From Prevotella sp. UBA3288 (GTDB lineage Bacteria > Bacteroidota > Bacteroidia > Bacteroidales > Bacteroidaceae), in assembly GCA_002361655.1 (NCBI GenBank), contig DETM01000045.1, positions 22,230 to 40,677 on the forward strand: a DNA stretch of 18,448 nt, given 5' to 3'. Each line of letters begins with the position of its first letter. Within the stretch, counting starts at the first letter, position 1. The notes under the pieces were generated by a model. That model did not search any database. It was given only the letters and a program-made list of their open reading frames with translations, and was not told the DNA's origin. Both the position numbers and the translations under genes were made by a program. Below are positions 7,746 to 15,056 of the stretch, piece by piece.

Positions 7746-7777
7746 CAAAGTTACGACTTTATGCCCTACTCGGCAAT
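7746..7777 (-). promoter_or_regulatory. Bacteroidetes-type promoter for feoAB, nearly leaderless
   Basis: TAACTTTG at 7753-7746 (minus strand) matches the -7 consensus, with ATTG at 7777-7774 (three of four -33 bases) and a 20-nt spacer. Only 8 nt separate the -7 box from the ATG at 7737, so a transcript starting at the usual distance would have almost no leader. Confidence 0.65.
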
Positions 7778-7800
7778 ACCTAAAAATAATGATTACGCAC

Positions 7801-9174
7801 TCAGGCCAGGAAGAATATCTCGGTCCAAAGGATGGCCAGGCCTGCCAACCAGCCAATGAGCACCTTCAGGCTCACATTACGCACATACCAGCCCAGGTGG
7901 ATATGCTCCATCTTCATCAGAGCCATGCCGCTGGCACTGCCCACAGAGAGCAGACAGCCGCCAACAGCCGTACAATAGGCGACGACTTTCCAGTAGGCAC
8001 CGTCCTGAGCATAGTCGCCGGCACTCCACACATCGTACAGGGCAATGTCGCTCACGGCTATCGTGAACGAGTCGACGACACTGCTGAGGAATCCGGAGAG
8101 GATGCCCACTATCCAGAGGTTGTCGATGGTAGAATCAATCCAGTCGGCAACATCGGTCAGCACACCAGTCTCGCCGATCACTCCCATGCCAAGCATGATG
8201 CCCATCACGAAGAGCAACTGTTGGTACGACTCGTACTGGATGGCACGGGGCACACGACGGCGCGACATCTGGTCGGTGCTCATCAGTTTACGGTTGAAGG
8301 CCTCGTTGACCACCCACAACAGGCTCAGCACAACCAGTGCCCCCAGGAAAGCGGGCAGACGGGTGATGCTCAGGAAGGTGGGACCGAACCACAGGCCGCC
8401 AATGGCCACAATCAGCATCAGTATGCGCTGCCAGCGGTTCAGACGGGTGTCGTCGCCACGGAAGGGAGCCACCGTCCACTCGATGTCGAGGCGCGACGGC
8501 AACTGACGGTTGATGAATACAGTGGGAATGACCCAGGCTGCAATGGCCGGTAGGGCCAGGTAACTGGAGAACCCGGTGGCTGTGACTGCCTCGTTGCCCC
8601 ATAGAATCAGTCCCGTAGGATCGCCGATGACGGTAAAGCATCCGCCACAGGTGGCAGCCAGCATGATAGCCGACCCTATCAGCATGCGCTGCGGACGGCT
8701 CTTCACAATGTCACGCATGATAATCAGCATGACTATCGTCGTGGTCAGATTGTCAATATTTGCCGAGAGGATAAAGGTGGCCAGCGTGATGGTCCATAGC
8801 AGACGCTTGGAATTGCGTGTACGGATCCACTCGCTGATGAAGTCGAAGCAACCGTTGTTGTTGAGTATCTCTACAATCGACATCGTGGCCAGCAGATACA
8901 TCACTACGGCAGCAGCCTTGCCCACATATTTGAGAAAGATGCTGTCGTAGATGAAGTTCTTGACAGTCTGGCTCGTTGCTTCCGCATCGCCCAAGAACTC
9001 AGCATAGGCACCGGGATGCTGGGCCATCACGAAGTCGGTGCCCCAACAGATGTACACCACCCATCCGATGGCTGCCAGGAAGATGGCGATAGCGCTCTTG
9101 TTCACGCCCGTCAGGTGGCCTGTGGCTATCAGCAGGTAACTGAGTATCAATAGCAATACGATGATCAGCGTCAT
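7801..9174 (-). CDS. nhaD: NhaD-type sodium/proton antiporter
   Basis: A 457-residue polytopic inner-membrane protein of the NhaD family (ion transporter superfamily), which exports sodium or lithium in exchange for protons. It starts with a hydrophobic helix (MTLIIVLLLILSYLLIATGH) and contains roughly a dozen hydrophobic stretches. The NhaD signatures are SANIDNLTTT (137-146) and IGDPTG (183-188), with CGG just before the latter; a second conserved half has SSVVDSF and GSASGMA. The length is typical. It lies 56 nt after the lipoprotein gene and 63 nt before feoAB. With no promoter motif in the upstream gap, it is probably transcribed with the lipoprotein and the small membrane gene. Ion specificity cannot be read from the sequence. 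Confidence 0.92.
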   Translation of the reverse strand: MTLIIVLLLILSYLLIATGHLTGVNKSAIAIFLAAIGWVVYICWGTDFVMAQHPGAYAEFLGDAEATSQTVKNFIYDSIFLKYVGKAAAVVMYLLATMSIVEILNNNGCFDFISEWIRTRNSKRLLWTITLATFILSANIDNLTTTIVMLIIMRDIVKSRPQRMLIGSAIMLAATCGGCFTVIGDPTGLILWGNEAVTATGFSSYLALPAIAAWVIPTVFINRQLPSRLDIEWTVAPFRGDDTRLNRWQRILMLIVAIGGLWFGPTFLSITRLPAFLGALVVLSLLWVVNEAFNRKLMSTDQMSRRRVPRAIQYESYQQLLFVMGIMLGMGVIGETGVLTDVADWIDSTIDNLWIVGILSGFLSSVVDSFTIAVSDIALYDVWSAGDYAQDGAYWKVVAYCTAVGGCLLSVGSASGMALMKMEHIHLGWYVRNVSLKVLIGWLAGLAILWTEIFFLA

Positions 9175-9178
9175 CTCG

Positions 9179-9221
9179 TTCGGCGATTAAGGATTCGACG
9201 ATTAGGGGATTCGACGATTAG
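9179..9221. repeat. Short tandem repeat (gattcgacgattag)
   Basis: gattcgacgattag occurs perfectly at 9192-9205 and 9208-9221 (16-bp period), with a degenerate copy, ttcggcgatta, at 9179-9189. It fills most of the gap between the lipoprotein gene and nhaD. No function is evident. Confidence 0.75.
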
Positions 9222-9230
9222 AAGACGCTC

Positions 9231-9839
9231 TTAGTTGGTCTTCGTCGTGTCGGCAGGGGCTGCGTTCTTCTTGTAGCGACGGTTCATGCCGTTGATCACC
9301 TCTTCTGTGATGTCATACCGCTTGTCGGCCTGAAGAATGGCAGCCTTGTTGAGAATCAGGTCGAACTTCTTGTCGGCATTATAGTCGGACAGGAAGTGGT
9401 CGAGACTGTCCTGGAAGGCCTGCAGGAACTTTGCCTGCTCGTTGGCCAACTCCGACTCCAGACGCTGCTGAAGCGCCACCAGATTGTTCTGCTCGCGCTG
9501 AAGGGCGGCCTGGGCGCTCTCTGCCTGCTCACGGCTCGTGAAACCGTTGTTCTGCAGTTTCTGCTGGAAGTTGGCCACATTCTTCTCCAGTTGCTGGCTC
9601 TTGCTCTGGATAGTGTTGCGCGCATTGGTGCTTTTCTTCTCCAGTTCGAGAGAGTTCTCCTTGGCAAACTCGTACTGGGCGGTCAGCGAGTCAATCTCGA
9701 TGTAGGCAATACGCATGCCGCCTACCTGAGCACCTTCGGATGCCGAAGGCTCGTCCATCTTGGGCGTCGAATTGTTACAAGCATTGAAGAGTCCGGCGAC
9801 GGCCAGAAGTGCAATAGCACAGAAAATGTTCTTTTTCAT
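9231..9839 (-). CDS. OmpH/Skp-family periplasmic lipoprotein
   Basis: A 202-residue predicted lipoprotein. The N-terminus has KK, a hydrophobic stretch and a Cys at residue 21 (AVAGLFNAC), a loose lipobox of the kind accepted in Bacteroidetes. Residues about 42-60 (GGMRIAYIEIDSLTAQYEF) match the start of the OmpH/Skp domain. They are followed by a long Gln/Asn/Glu-rich coiled coil (about 60-145) and a C-terminal FDLILNKAAILQADKRYDIT segment, which is typical of OmpH-like proteins. Skp proteins are trimeric periplasmic chaperones that hold outer-membrane proteins; whether this lipidated version does so is inference. It lies 15 nt after the small membrane gene and 56 nt before nhaD, probably in one transcript. 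The C-terminal tail is polar. Confidence 0.82.
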   Translation of the reverse strand: MKKNIFCAIALLAVAGLFNACNNSTPKMDEPSASEGAQVGGMRIAYIEIDSLTAQYEFAKENSLELEKKSTNARNTIQSKSQQLEKNVANFQQKLQNNGFTSREQAESAQAALQREQNNLVALQQRLESELANEQAKFLQAFQDSLDHFLSDYNADKKFDLILNKAAILQADKRYDITEEVINGMNRRYKKNAAPADTTKTN

Positions 9840-9854
9840 TGTTGAGTTTATTGA

Positions 9855-10067
9855 TTAATGATGTCTTTCGTTGACTGCCAAACGGCTGCAGCGTCTCATC
9901 TCACAGTCCTGATCCATCACGCAATGGATATCACGCTCACGCATCGCCGCCGAGTCGTGAATATGCTGCGAAGTGAAGCGTCCATTCTTGCGAAAAACCA
10001 GTTTTATGCACAAAAATGCCATCGAGATAGCAATTATTAACGTGCTGATGATGATTATTTCAACCAT
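9855..10067 (-). CDS. Small single-pass membrane protein, conserved in Bacteroidetes
   Basis: A 70-residue protein. Residues 3-24 form one transmembrane helix (EIIIISTLIIAISMAFLCIK). It is followed by a cytoplasmic-type KLVFRKNGRF turn and a polar tail with IHCVMDQDCEMRR, holding Cys49 and Cys55. I recall similar small proteins with a KNGKFP...IHC pattern across Bacteroides and Prevotella, always uncharacterised; this is recollection, not a search. It has its own -7 box at 10088-10095, a clean ATG at 10067 and ends 15 nt before the OmpH-like lipoprotein gene. That supports a real gene and an envelope link. No function is assigned. The extra Cys60 and the RLAVNERHH tail may be lineage-specific. 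Confidence 0.75.
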   Translation of the reverse strand: MVEIIIISTLIIAISMAFLCIKLVFRKNGRFTSQHIHDSAAMRERDIHCVMDQDCEMRRCSRLAVNERHH

Positions 10068-10073
10068 TTTTAT

Positions 10074-10081
10074 TAATTTTG
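10074..10081 (+). promoter_or_regulatory. Possible -7 box for pepD-uvrA-cdd
   Basis: TAATTTTG at 10074-10081 matches TAnnTTTG on the plus strand. No good -33 match is visible 19 to 21 nt upstream. It would give a leader of about 48 nt before the pepD ATG. It lies back to back with the minus-strand box at 10088-10095. Confidence 0.45.
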
Positions 10082-10087
10082 CGGGTG

Positions 10088-10095
10088 CAAAGATA
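10088..10095 (-). promoter_or_regulatory. -7 box for the small membrane protein operon
   Basis: TATCTTTG at 10095-10088 (minus strand) matches TAnnTTTG, 20 nt before the ATG at 10067. A TTTA at 10118-10115 (19-nt spacer) could be the -33 element, but the region is so AT-rich that this means little. Confidence 0.5.
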
Positions 10096-10105
10096 ACAAT
10101 TAAAT

Positions 10106-10134
10106 ATTAAACATTAAACATTAAAACATTAAAA
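10106..10134. repeat. AT-rich heptamer repeat (attaaac x4)
   Basis: attaaac at 10106-10112 and 10113-10119, attaaaac at 10120-10127 and attaaaa at 10128-10134 run directly into the pepD ATG. This would make the pepD leader an unstructured, A-rich sequence, which may help ribosome loading in the absence of a Shine-Dalgarno site (inference). Confidence 0.7.
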
Positions 10135-11586
10135 ATGAATAAAAGTGACCTAAAACCTGCTTCAGTGTTTGAGCAGTTTGCAAAGATTAACCAAATTCCG
10201 CGTCCCTCGAAGCACGAGGAGAAGATGATAGCATACCTGCGCCAATGGGGCGAGAGCCACCACTTGGAGACGAAAGTCGACGAGACGGGCAACGTGCTCA
10301 TCAAGAAACCGGCCACACCGGGCTATGAGCAGCACAAGACCGTCATCCTGCAGAGCCACATGGATATGGTGTGCGACAAACTGGTCGATGTGGACTTCGA
10401 CTTCGACAAGGATGCCATCCAGACTTACGTCGACGGTGACTGGCTGCGCGCCAAAGGCACCACGCTGGGAGCCGACGACGGCATCGGATGCGCCATCGAA
10501 CTGGCCATCCTCGAAGCCACCGACATAGAGCACGGACCGCTGGAGTGTGTCTTCACCCGCGACGAAGAGACAGGTCTCACCGGTGCCGAGGGAATGAAAC
10601 CCGGTTTCATGACGGGCGACTATCTGATCAACCTCGACTCGGAAGACGAGGGCGAGATGTTCGTCTCGTGTGCCGGCGGACGCAACACGCAGGCCAAGTT
10701 CACCTTCAAACGTGAGGCAGCACCTGAAGGCTCGTTCTTCCTGAAGGCTCAGTTGAAGGGTCTCAATGGCGGACACTCGGGCGACGATATCAACAAGAAA
10801 CGTGCCAACGCCATCAAACTGCTGGGACGATTCCTCTTCCAGACCATGAACCGCTACAATGGCGTACGGCTGGCACAGTTCCACTCCGGCAAACTGCACA
10901 ATGCCATCCCTCGCGACGGACAGTTTGTCATCGCCGTGCCCAATGCCCTCAAGGAAAACGTGAAAGCCGACTGGAACATCTTCGCTGCACAGGTGGAGGA
11001 CGAGTTCCACGTCACCGACACACAGATGGTGTGGACCATGGAGAGTGGTGAGGCAGAGCCCGTCATCGAACAGCAGGTAGCCCGCAACTTCGTCTGGGCT
11101 CTGCAGGCTGTCGACAACGGTATTTATGCCATCTGTCAGGACCCGGAACTGAACGGCATGGTAGAGACGTCGAGCAATATCGCTGCCATCCATTCCACTG
11201 AGACAGAGATCAACATCCTCTCGTCGCAACGCAGCAACGTGATGTCGAACCTCGACAATATGTGCGCCACCATCGTGGCCACCTTCCAGTTGGCTGGTGC
11301 CGAGGCTTGTTCGAGCGACGGCTATCCGGCGTGGAAGATGCGTGCCGAGAGTGTGCTGCGCGACACCGTGGTCGATGCCTACAAGGAACTGTTCGGCAAG
11401 ATGCCCGTTGTCAGAGGCATACATGCCGGATTGGAGTGCGGCCTCTTCTCGGAGCGCTATCCCCACCTCGACATGATTTCATTCGGTCCCACCCTGCGCG
11501 ATGTGCACACACCCGACGAGCGTCTCTACATCCCCACCGTACAGATGGTATGGGATCATCTGCTCCTCGTACTAAAACGTCTTTAA
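10135..11586 (+). CDS. pepD: Cytosolic beta-alanyl/Xaa-His dipeptidase (peptidase D, M20C)
   Basis: A 483-residue aminoacyl-histidine dipeptidase, full length for PepD of family M20C, a cytoplasmic zinc enzyme that hydrolyses a wide range of dipeptides. The metal site is visible: His75 with Asp77 (QSHMDMV), Asp114/Asp115 (GADDGIG), the catalytic pair Glu144-Glu145 (RDEETG), Asp168 (INLDSED), and a C-terminal His in RDVHTPDE. The dimerisation/lid domain begins near LNGGHSGDDI, also conserved. It starts with ATG after an A-rich repeat leader and a possible -7 box, and it is the first gene of a tight plus-strand run: uvrA begins 10 nt after its stop and cdd overlaps uvrA. I see no functional reason for that grouping beyond cotranscription. 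Confidence 0.96.
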   Translation: MNKSDLKPASVFEQFAKINQIPRPSKHEEKMIAYLRQWGESHHLETKVDETGNVLIKKPATPGYEQHKTVILQSHMDMVCDKLVDVDFDFDKDAIQTYVDGDWLRAKGTTLGADDGIGCAIELAILEATDIEHGPLECVFTRDEETGLTGAEGMKPGFMTGDYLINLDSEDEGEMFVSCAGGRNTQAKFTFKREAAPEGSFFLKAQLKGLNGGHSGDDINKKRANAIKLLGRFLFQTMNRYNGVRLAQFHSGKLHNAIPRDGQFVIAVPNALKENVKADWNIFAAQVEDEFHVTDTQMVWTMESGEAEPVIEQQVARNFVWALQAVDNGIYAICQDPELNGMVETSSNIAAIHSTETEINILSSQRSNVMSNLDNMCATIVATFQLAGAEACSSDGYPAWKMRAESVLRDTVVDAYKELFGKMPVVRGIHAGLECGLFSERYPHLDMISFGPTLRDVHTPDERLYIPTVQMVWDHLLLVLKRL

Positions 11587-11596
11587 TATAAATAAG

Positions 11597-14398
11597 GTGA
11601 GTCAAGAATATATCGAAATCAAAGGGGCGCGCGTCAACAACCTGAAAAATGTCGACGTGCGCATCCCTCGCAACCGGTTTATCGCCATCGCCGGTGTCTC
11701 TGGCTCGGGCAAGTCGTCGCTGGCATTCGACACGCTCTACGCCGAAGGGCAGCGACGCTACGTAGAGAGCCTGTCGAGTTACGCCCGACAGTTCCTGGGA
11801 CGCATGAACAAGCCGGAGTGCGACTTCATACGCGGCATACCACCTGCCATCGCCATCCAGCAGAAGGTCATCGCCCGCAACCCCCGAAGCACGGTGGGCA
11901 CCTCAACCGAGATTTATGAGTATCTACGCCTGCTTTTCGCACGCATCGGACACACATTCTCGCCCATCAGCGGACAAGAAGTCAAAAAACACTCGACTGA
12001 GGATGTGGTACAGAAGATGCTGGAGTTTTCTAACGGGACTAAATTCGCGGTGATGGCACCGGTCATCGTACCCAAAGGACGAACGCTGGAGCAACAACTG
12101 AAAGCCAGTCTGCTGCAAGGATATACGCGCATATTCGAAGGGGGCAACTTCTATCGCATCGACGACTGGCTCGCCGAACACCCGAACGACGCCCAATCAT
12201 CCGACGCCTATCTGGTCGTCGACCGACTCTCGGCATCTGACGACAAGGAGACCATCGACCGACTCGTCGACTCGGCAGAGACAGCATTCTACGAAGGACA
12301 AGGTAAGATGCGCATGATGGTATTACCGGCCAACCTCACTTATGACTACTCCACACGCTTTGAGGCCGACGGCATCGTGTTCGAAGAACCGACCGACCAA
12401 TTATTCTCATTCAACTCGCCAGCCGGCGCCTGTCCCGAATGCCAAGGTTTCGGACGCATCATCGGCATCGACGAACATCTGGTCATCCCCGACACCCAAC
12501 TCTCGGTCTACGACGGATGCGTGGTGTGCTGGCACGGTGATAAGATGGGCGAATGGAAAAACTGGTTCATCCGCCATGCCGCCAATGTCGACTTCCCTAT
12601 ATTCGAGCCTTACTACAACCTGACTCAGCAACAGAAGGACTGGCTCTGGCACGGACTGCCCTCTGACCGCAAGGCTAAGGAGAAACCGTGCATTGACAGT
12701 TTCTTCCAAATGGTCAAGGAGAACCAGTACAAAATACAGTATCGCGTCATGATGAGCCGCTACCGGGGAAAGACCGTCTGTCCCACCTGCCACGGCACCC
12801 GTCTGAAACCTCAGGCCGACTATGTAAAAATAGGCGGACGCAGCATCACCGACCTGGTGCAGATGCCGGTGGTCAGACTCAAAGAGTGGTTTGACACACT
12901 CGTCCTCTCTGACCACGATGCCGAGGTCGGCAAACGCCTCCTGACGGAGATTGCCTCTCGTCTGCAATTCCTTCTGGATGTGGGACTTGGATACCTGACG
13001 CTCAACCGGCTCTCAAACTCGCTCTCCGGTGGCGAGAGCCAACGCATCAACCTGTGCACATCGCTAGGCAGCAGCCTGATAGGCTCACTTTATATCCTCG
13101 ATGAACCCAGCATCGGACTACACTCTCGCGACACCGACCGGCTCATCAAGGTGCTGAAGGAACTGCAAGCGCTGGGCAACACTGTGGTGGTGGTGGAACA
13201 CGACGAAGAGATTATCCGTGCTGCCGACTACCTGATCGATGTCGGTCCGGATGCCGGCCGACTGGGTGGTGAGATTGTCTTTGCGGGCAACCCCAACGAG
13301 GCAGCACCGTCGCAATATCCTCAAAGCCATACCCTCGCCTATCTCAACGGACAAGAGTCTATCCCCGTTCCTCAGAGCCGACGGCCATGGAACCGTCACA
13401 TCGGCATCAGGGGGGCACGCATGAACAATCTGCGCGGCATCAACGTCGAGATTCCACTCAACGTGCTGACCGTCGTCACGGGCGTAAGCGGCAGCGGCAA
13501 GTCGAGCCTCATCAAAGGCATCCTCTACCCTGCACTCAAGCGCCATTTAGGCGATGTATGCGAAGCACCTGGCGAATACGCCGGGCTGACGGGCGATATC
13601 GATGCCGTCAAGCGCATCGAATTTGTCGACCAGAACCCCATAGGCAAGTCTACCCGTTCCAACCCGGCCACCTACGTCAAGGCTTACGACGCCATCCGCG
13701 ACCTCTTTGCCGACCAACCGTTATCACAGCAGATGGGCTTCACCTCACAGTTCTTCTCATTCAACGCCGATGGCGGACGATGCGACGAATGCAAGGGTGC
13801 CGGTACCATCACCGTCGAGATGCAGTTCATGGCTGACCTCGTATTGCTGTGCGAGGCGTGTCACGGCAAACGATTCAAACACGACATCCTGGATGTGCGC
13901 TACGAAGGGAAAAACATCGACGACGTGCTCAACATGACCATCTCAGAGGCCATCGAGTTCTTCGGAAGCCACAACCAGAAGACAATCGTCAACCGTCTGC
14001 AACCCTTGGAGGACGTCGGACTGGGTTACATCAAACTGGGACAAAACTCGTCGACACTCTCCGGCGGTGAGAACCAGCGCGTCAAACTGGCCTACTTCAT
14101 CGGACAGGAAAAACAGGAGCCAACGCTCTTCATTTTCGACGAGCCGACCACAGGACTCCATTTCCACGACATCAAACGGCTCATGCAGTCGCTCGAAGCC
14201 CTCATCCGGCGCGGACACACGGTACTCGTCATTGAGCACAACCTCGACGTCATCAAACTGGCCGACCACATTATCGACCTGGGGCCCGACGGAGGCGACC
14301 GGGGCGGCAATCTCGTCATAGCAGGCACGCCGGAGCAGGTGGCTCAGTGCAAAGAGAGCATCACAGGACAATATCTAAAAGAAAAGATGAATATATGA
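11597..14398 (+). CDS. uvrA: Excinuclease ABC subunit A
   Basis: UvrA, 933 residues (E. coli 940), the damage-sensing ATPase of nucleotide excision repair; it loads UvrB onto lesions as a dimer. Two ABC modules are complete: GVSGSGKSS (33-41) with LSGGE (476-480) and ILDEPSIGLH; and GVSGSGKSS (629-637) with LSGGE (821-825) and IFDEPTTGLH. Zinc modules are visible: CPECQGFG paired with CPTCHGTRL in the first half, and C729-x2-C732-x19-C752-x2-C755 in the second, the module needed for damage recognition. The start is a GTG at 11597, chosen because SQEYIEIKGARVNNLKN aligns with the usual UvrA N-terminus. It begins 10 nt after pepD and its TGA overlaps the cdd ATG. Some Bacteroidetes carry UvrA paralogues, which cannot be checked here. 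Confidence 0.97.
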   Translation: MSQEYIEIKGARVNNLKNVDVRIPRNRFIAIAGVSGSGKSSLAFDTLYAEGQRRYVESLSSYARQFLGRMNKPECDFIRGIPPAIAIQQKVIARNPRSTVGTSTEIYEYLRLLFARIGHTFSPISGQEVKKHSTEDVVQKMLEFSNGTKFAVMAPVIVPKGRTLEQQLKASLLQGYTRIFEGGNFYRIDDWLAEHPNDAQSSDAYLVVDRLSASDDKETIDRLVDSAETAFYEGQGKMRMMVLPANLTYDYSTRFEADGIVFEEPTDQLFSFNSPAGACPECQGFGRIIGIDEHLVIPDTQLSVYDGCVVCWHGDKMGEWKNWFIRHAANVDFPIFEPYYNLTQQQKDWLWHGLPSDRKAKEKPCIDSFFQMVKENQYKIQYRVMMSRYRGKTVCPTCHGTRLKPQADYVKIGGRSITDLVQMPVVRLKEWFDTLVLSDHDAEVGKRLLTEIASRLQFLLDVGLGYLTLNRLSNSLSGGESQRINLCTSLGSSLIGSLYILDEPSIGLHSRDTDRLIKVLKELQALGNTVVVVEHDEEIIRAADYLIDVGPDAGRLGGEIVFAGNPNEAAPSQYPQSHTLAYLNGQESIPVPQSRRPWNRHIGIRGARMNNLRGINVEIPLNVLTVVTGVSGSGKSSLIKGILYPALKRHLGDVCEAPGEYAGLTGDIDAVKRIEFVDQNPIGKSTRSNPATYVKAYDAIRDLFADQPLSQQMGFTSQFFSFNADGGRCDECKGAGTITVEMQFMADLVLLCEACHGKRFKHDILDVRYEGKNIDDVLNMTISEAIEFFGSHNQKTIVNRLQPLEDVGLGYIKLGQNSSTLSGGENQRVKLAYFIGQEKQEPTLFIFDEPTTGLHFHDIKRLMQSLEALIRRGHTVLVIEHNLDVIKLADHIIDLGPDGGDRGGNLVIAGTPEQVAQCKESITGQYLKEKMNI

Positions 14399-14868
14399 AA
14401 GACCTACAACTGAAGATCCACATTCAAGAGTGCCAGATGGAAGAACTCTCAGAAGAGGAGCAGTTCCTGGTGCAGAAAGCCATCGAGTCGACCAACAACA
14501 GTTATGCGCGCTACTCCCATTTCCACGTAGGTGCTGCCATCCTACTGGAGAACGGAGAGGTGCTGCCGGGCTGTAATCAGGAGAATGCCGCCTTTCCTGC
14601 CGGACTATGTGCCGAGCGGTCGGCCATCTTTGCTGCCGGGGCGCAATATCCTGACGTGGCCATCGAGAAACTGGCCATAGCAGCACGCAATGCCAAGGGA
14701 GAACTGACAGACGAACCGATTTCGCCCTGCGGCACCTGCCGTCAGGTCATCATCGAGACGGAGACGCGCTACCAACAGCCCATCCGCATCATCCTCTATG
14801 GCCGCAACCGCCTCTACACCATGGATGGCATCAAAAACCTGATGCCGCTCTCATTCACAGAGTTCTGA
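14395..14868 (+). CDS. cdd: Cytidine deaminase
   Basis: A 157-residue cytidine deaminase of the small tetrameric (B. subtilis-like) type, converting cytidine and deoxycytidine to uridine and deoxyuridine in pyrimidine salvage. The zinc site is CAE (Cys72, catalytic Glu74) and PCGTC (Cys112, Cys115), giving three Cys ligands. QENAAF contains the ribose-binding Asn-Glu region, and YSHFHVGAA is the conserved N-terminal segment. The ATG at 14395 is preferred over an in-frame ATG at 14347, because it forms the 4-nt ATGA overlap with the uvrA stop, implying translational coupling, and because the family N-terminus fits. There is a longer-than-usual charged N-terminus of about 20 residues (LQLKIHIQECQMEELSEEE). 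It ends 20 nt before a convergent gene remnant with no obvious terminator. Confidence 0.95.
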   Translation: MKDLQLKIHIQECQMEELSEEEQFLVQKAIESTNNSYARYSHFHVGAAILLENGEVLPGCNQENAAFPAGLCAERSAIFAAGAQYPDVAIEKLAIAARNAKGELTDEPISPCGTCRQVIIETETRYQQPIRIILYGRNRLYTMDGIKNLMPLSFTEF

Positions 14869-14888
14869 CGAACGCTCACCGCGACCAC

Positions 14889-15056
14889 TCAAAACAACGG
14901 CCTCAGTACGCCGCAGATAGCCTCAAGTCCCAGTCTGTCGGTGTCGTCGAATGTGCCTACCGACTTGCTGTCGATATCAAGCACAGCCGCTACTTCTCCG
15001 CCACGGCCCTTCACCTGCTCCAGCAACAGCCTGTATTGCTCTTCCTTCACCATCAT
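14889..15056 (-). pseudogene. Internally deleted GAF-domain free methionine-R-sulfoxide reductase (fRMsr/MsrC) remnant
   Basis: A 55-codon reading frame starting MMVKEEQYRLLLEQVKGRG and continuing with GEVAAVLDIDS (20-30), GTFDDTD (34-40) and RLGLEAICGVL (41-51). The second part matches the C-terminal end of the GAF-type free methionine-(R)-sulfoxide reductase (E. coli YebR/MsrC), which reads VLDIDS...FDExDxxGLE. The first 16 residues match the N-terminal helix of the same family (KEEKYKxLLxQ, from recollection). About 100 residues between them are missing, including all three catalytic cysteines, yet the frame stays open. Its ATG overlaps the transpeptidase stop (ATGA), so it would be translated by coupling. 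I read it as an in-frame deletion pseudogene; a functional small protein is possible. It is convergent with cdd, 20 nt away. Confidence 0.72.

Noticed and set aside
14347..14394. An upstream in-frame start for cytidine deaminase
   Set aside because: It would add 16 residues overlapping uvrA by 52 nt. The ATG at 14395 gives the usual ATGA overlap and the expected family N-terminus.
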